Shown: one piece after another, positions 2,696-5,290 of the stretch
Position numbering within the stretch: the stretch's first letter is position 1
Layout of the letters: every line of letters begins with the position of its first letter
Source: PWXP01 sp034005525
GTDB lineage: Bacteria > Planctomycetota > Planctomycetia > Pirellulales > Thermoguttaceae
Direction: 5' to 3'
Length of the DNA: 5,290 bases
Assembly: GCA_034005525.1 (NCBI GenBank)
Contig: JAVEUP010000321.1
Span: 1 to 5,290, forward strand
Translations under genes and position numbers: made by a program
Notes under the pieces: generated by a model
Told to the model about the DNA's origin: nothing
The model's input: only the letters and a program-made list of their open reading frames with translations
Databases searched by the model: none

Positions 2696-5032
2696 ATGTT
2701 GCGACAGATGACGTCCATCCCCCGCCGATGGCTTCCGATATTCCTGGCCTGTGCGGCCTGCGTTTCGCCTGCGTATGCTTCCGCTGGAGTGCAGGCGGTG
2801 ACCGAACCCTCGCCAACGCTCACGCACCGCATGATGGTGCTCATACTCCAGTTGGGCGTGGTGCTGTTCATGGCCCGGCTGGGCGGTCTGGCCTTCGAAC
2901 GAATGCGGCTTCCGGCCGTATTGGGCGAGCTGTCGGCCGGCTTGATCATCAGCCCTTATCTGTTGGGCGGCATACCCATCCCCGGGTTTCCGCACGGGCT
3001 TTTCTTCGTGCCGCACGGGGTGGGCGTGGCCAACATCCCGGTCAGTCCCGAGCTGTACGGCATGGGGACTTTGGCTGCCATCGTCCTGCTGTTTATGGTT
3101 GGCCTGGAAACCGACCTGAAGTTGTTCATCCGCTATTCGGTGGCCGGAGCGTTGGTCGGAATCGGCGGGGTCGTTGTTTCTTTTCTCGGAGGAAACCTGC
3201 TCACCGTTGCCCTTGCGCCGCAACTGGTCGGCCGTGAATTGCACTTCATGGACCCCCTGTGCCTGATGATGGGCGTGATTTTCACGGCCACGTCGGTTGG
3301 CATCTCCTCGCGAATCCTGGCCGAACAGCGTAAACTCGACACGCCGGAAGGCGTCACGATTCTGGCCGGCGCCGTGATCGACGACTTGTTGGGCGTCGTG
3401 TGCTTGGCCATCGCCTTGGGCATCATCGCCGCGTCGAGCCATCCGGGGCAGGGCGTACAGTGGTCCACGATCTTACGCATTGCCTTGCAGGCGGTGGTGA
3501 TTTCGTCCGCGGCAACGGCGCTTGGTTTGATGGCGGCGCATTGGATAAGCGGCTTGCTGAAGCTCTTCCGGCGTCGTACGGTCATCGCCATCATGGCGCT
3601 TGGTCTGGCGTTGATCGTGTCGGCACTGTTCGAGGAGGCGGGACTCGCCATGATCGTCGGGGCTTACGTCACCGGCCTCTCGCTTTCCCGAACCGACCTG
3701 CGGAACGTCATTGTCGAGCGGCTCTACGTCCTCCAGGTCATGCTCGTGCCCATCTTCTTCGTCGTGATGGGCATGCTCGTCGACGTGCGGCAACTCCTGA
3801 CGCCAAGTATCGCGCTGCTTGGATTGGTGTTCTTCACCGCTGCCGTATTGACCAAATTGATTGGCTGCGGCGTGCCGCCGTTGCTGTCGGGATTCAATCT
3901 TCGCGGCGGGTTGCGGATTGGCGTGGGCATGGTGCCGCGTGGCGAGATTGCGTTGCTGATGGCCGGGATGGCCATGGCAAGTGGCGTTCTGACGCAAGAA
4001 ATCCTCAGTATCGTCGTGGCCGTGACACTGTTGACTTCCGTTGTGTCGCCCCCGCTGATGATCCTGGTCTTCCGCGGCTCGGAGCTGGGGGTCCGCAAGC
4101 CGCCGCCGCCGAGCGAGGATCGGCAGATTACCTTTCATTTCCCTTCGAATGCCGTCGTTTCGATGCTGGTGGACAAGTTGGCCGCGGCGTTCACGTCGGA
4201 GGGTTTCTACGTCCATCCCATCGATCGCGACGAAGGACTGTACCAGTTGTGCAAGCGAGACATGCTGATCGGCCTGCGCGGCAGCGGTAATGAGGTCGCT
4301 TTCACGTGTCAGCAGCGCGAAATCGTCTTCGTCCATACGGCCATGGTTGAAGTTGTGGCTGCGGTGGAACAAACAATCCGCGAATTGCGCAAGCCGTTGG
4401 ACACGAAGGAAATCCAACGCGGTATCCAACTGGCTTCGGCGGAACGCGGGCCGGAATCATCGGCAGAGGTGTCGCTGCGTGGATACCTGCAATTGGAGAC
4501 CTTGTGCCCGCGGTTGAAAGCGGATACGCGGGAGGGCGTGATCCGGGAGTTGCTGGACCGGATTGCGGAGACCGGCGAGCTGACGGATCCAGCCGCCGCT
4601 TTCGACGCCATTTTGGAACGCGAGCGGAGCCTTTCGACCGGGTTGGAACACGGCATCGCCATTCCGCACGCCCGGACTGCCGCCGTTTCCCGGCTGGTTT
4701 GCGCCGTCGGGCTGAAGCCGGAGGGCGTCGACTTCACGTCCATCGACGGCCACCCCACGCACATCATCGTGCTGACGCTTTCGCCGCTGGCCGCCAGCGT
4801 TCCCTACCTCCAGTTCATCTCCATGGTGAGCAAGGTGCTCAACGATCAGGGGCGGGCCGCCCTCTCCGCCTGCGATTCACCCGAGGAGATGTACGCCGTT
4901 CTGACCGACGCTGGATACTCACGCAAGCAGTACCCGTCCGACGGAACACGTCTTGCGTGGCGCCAAAATCTCCAAAATGAGCAAAATCTGGACACCCATA
5001 TTATCTCCTCCTTGCCTGAACGTGTTAACTGA
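2696..5032 (+). CDS. CPA2 cation/proton antiporter fused to PTS EIIA domain
   Basis: From the ATG at 2696 the protein has 778 residues (816 from the in-frame ATG at 2582). Residues about 4-30 form a Sec-type signal peptide (RRWLPIFLACAACVSPAYASA). About 47-459 is a CPA2-type monovalent cation/proton exchanger with 12-13 membrane segments. It carries FMVGLETDLK, TATSVGISSRIL, the ion-binding pair Asp229-Asp230 in AVIDDLLG, and GMVPRGEIALL, a pattern closest to GerN/NapA-like antiporters. An Asp-Asp pair is usual in electrogenic members. About 477-592 is a soluble region I cannot assign. About 597-740 is a PTS EIIA type-2 domain with STGLEHGIAIPHAR, and His658 (codon 4667-4669) is the expected phosphorylation site. 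A tail of about 38 residues follows. EIIA domains accept phosphate from HPr-type proteins, so transport is probably regulated by a PTS relay. No EI, HPr, EIIB or EIIC is nearby, which argues against sugar uptake. The transported ion (Na+ or K+) cannot be read from sequence. Confidence 0.93.
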   Translation: MLRQMTSIPRRWLPIFLACAACVSPAYASAGVQAVTEPSPTLTHRMMVLILQLGVVLFMARLGGLAFERMRLPAVLGELSAGLIISPYLLGGIPIPGFPHGLFFVPHGVGVANIPVSPELYGMGTLAAIVLLFMVGLETDLKLFIRYSVAGALVGIGGVVVSFLGGNLLTVALAPQLVGRELHFMDPLCLMMGVIFTATSVGISSRILAEQRKLDTPEGVTILAGAVIDDLLGVVCLAIALGIIAASSHPGQGVQWSTILRIALQAVVISSAATALGLMAAHWISGLLKLFRRRTVIAIMALGLALIVSALFEEAGLAMIVGAYVTGLSLSRTDLRNVIVERLYVLQVMLVPIFFVVMGMLVDVRQLLTPSIALLGLVFFTAAVLTKLIGCGVPPLLSGFNLRGGLRIGVGMVPRGEIALLMAGMAMASGVLTQEILSIVVAVTLLTSVVSPPLMILVFRGSELGVRKPPPPSEDRQITFHFPSNAVVSMLVDKLAAAFTSEGFYVHPIDRDEGLYQLCKRDMLIGLRGSGNEVAFTCQQREIVFVHTAMVEVVAAVEQTIRELRKPLDTKEIQRGIQLASAERGPESSAEVSLRGYLQLETLCPRLKADTREGVIRELLDRIAETGELTDPAAAFDAILERERSLSTGLEHGIAIPHARTAAVSRLVCAVGLKPEGVDFTSIDGHPTHIIVLTLSPLAASVPYLQFISMVSKVLNDQGRAALSACDSPEEMYAVLTDAGYSRKQYPSDGTRLAWRQNLQNEQNLDTHIISSLPERVN

Positions 5033-5158
5033 GGCGTTGATGCATGGGCTTCCGCCAATGAGACACCGATGGAAAGTCGGAAAGGGCGATGATGCAGGCG
5101 ATCGGCGCGCGGAGGGAGCGGAAAGAGAGGTGAGAACGGAGGGTGTTTGGCAGATTGA
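5033..5158. other. Short gene-free junction before the RT fragment
   Basis: This stretch is purine-rich on the plus strand (for example GGAGGGAGCGGAAAGAGAGG around 5112-5131). An open frame from 4953 to 5234 crosses it but overlaps the end of the antiporter gene and resembles nothing. None of the frames shows the RT motifs that should precede 5159, so the join between ordinary intergenic DNA and RT sequence lies in or at the end of this stretch. No terminator for the antiporter gene is obvious. Confidence 0.4.
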
Positions 5159-5290
5159 AAGACGTCAGCCGAAGGCGGCGCGGCTGTGGACTGCATTACG
5201 CATCCCGACTCAGGCTCACCCCAGGGCGGTGTGATTTCACCGATCCTCGCGAATCTGTTCCTGCACCATGTGCTGGACGAATGGTTCGCA
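5159..5290 (+). pseudogene. Group II intron-type reverse transcriptase, 5'-truncated and cut by the window edge
   Basis: The frame reads VDCITHPDSGSPQGG followed by VISPILANLFLHHVLDEWF. This is the conserved RT block typical of group II intron-encoded proteins (xHPxxGTPQGGxxSPxLANxYLHxxLDxWF), located just before the catalytic YADD block. Such proteins reverse-transcribe their host intron and act as maturases. The frame is open to the end of the window, so YADD and the maturase domain would lie beyond it. Upstream, a TGA at 5156-5158 closes the frame, and the fingers blocks RT-0 to RT-3, which need roughly 450 bp or more, are missing from all three frames. The gene is therefore 5'-truncated or was joined here by recombination. 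A distant frameshift is unlikely because no RT homology is visible upstream in other frames. Confidence 0.8.

Noticed and set aside
2180..3442. 420-residue minus-strand open frame opposite tatA and the antiporter
   Set aside because: It is rich in His, Gln, Asp and Arg, as expected from the antisense of a membrane-protein gene. It overlaps two confidently identified genes and resembles no family.
3400..4290. 296-residue plus-strand open frame in another phase of the antiporter gene
   Set aside because: Arg/Gly/His-rich shadow translation of GC-rich DNA, with no motif.
3473..4429. 318-residue minus-strand open frame inside the antiporter gene
   Set aside because: Same His/Gln/Asp-rich antisense composition, fully covered by the fusion gene on the other strand.

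Overview
The window looks like bacterial chromosomal DNA of moderately high GC, most likely from a planctomycete. This rests on the style of the small TatA protein, the leucine-rich-repeat (LRR) fragment, long gene-poor stretches rich in repeats, and a REPIN-like hairpin. It is an inference by resemblance, not a database result.

Positions 1-1290 carry no intact gene. The 3' end of an LRR-type gene lies on the minus strand (82-234) and is cut off where an inverted-repeat element begins. That element (235-630) has two imperfect arms of about 115 bp facing each other around a 47-bp tandem repeat. Beyond it are a doubtful, frame-broken coding remnant on the minus strand (688-871), a REPIN-like hairpin (940-990), and about 300 bp in which I see nothing definite.

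Positions 1291-5032 hold four co-directional plus-strand genes. A sigma70-like promoter (1291-1319) precedes a small secreted or membrane-anchored protein of unknown function (1348-1776). Next come a 65-residue membrane zinc-ribbon protein with a LITAF-like layout (1949-2146), a TatA-type twin-arginine translocase subunit (2259-2474), and a large fusion protein (start preferred at 2696, end 5032). The fusion has a Sec-type signal peptide, a CPA2-type cation/proton antiporter, an unassigned linker domain and a C-terminal PTS EIIA type-2 domain with its phosphorylatable histidine. All four are envelope proteins. The fusion is the most informative gene: it suggests ion exchange controlled by a phosphotransfer relay.

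After 5032 about 125 bp without a gene lead into an RT segment of group II intron type (5159-5290), which is open to the window's right edge. An in-frame stop lies directly upstream of it, so its 5' part is missing here. Mobile or repeat-derived debris therefore flanks the gene block on both sides.

No complete new defence or mobile system is visible. The points most worth a second look are the antiporter-EIIA fusion with its unassigned middle domain, the LITAF-like mini-protein, and the composite inverted-repeat element that abuts a truncated LRR gene.
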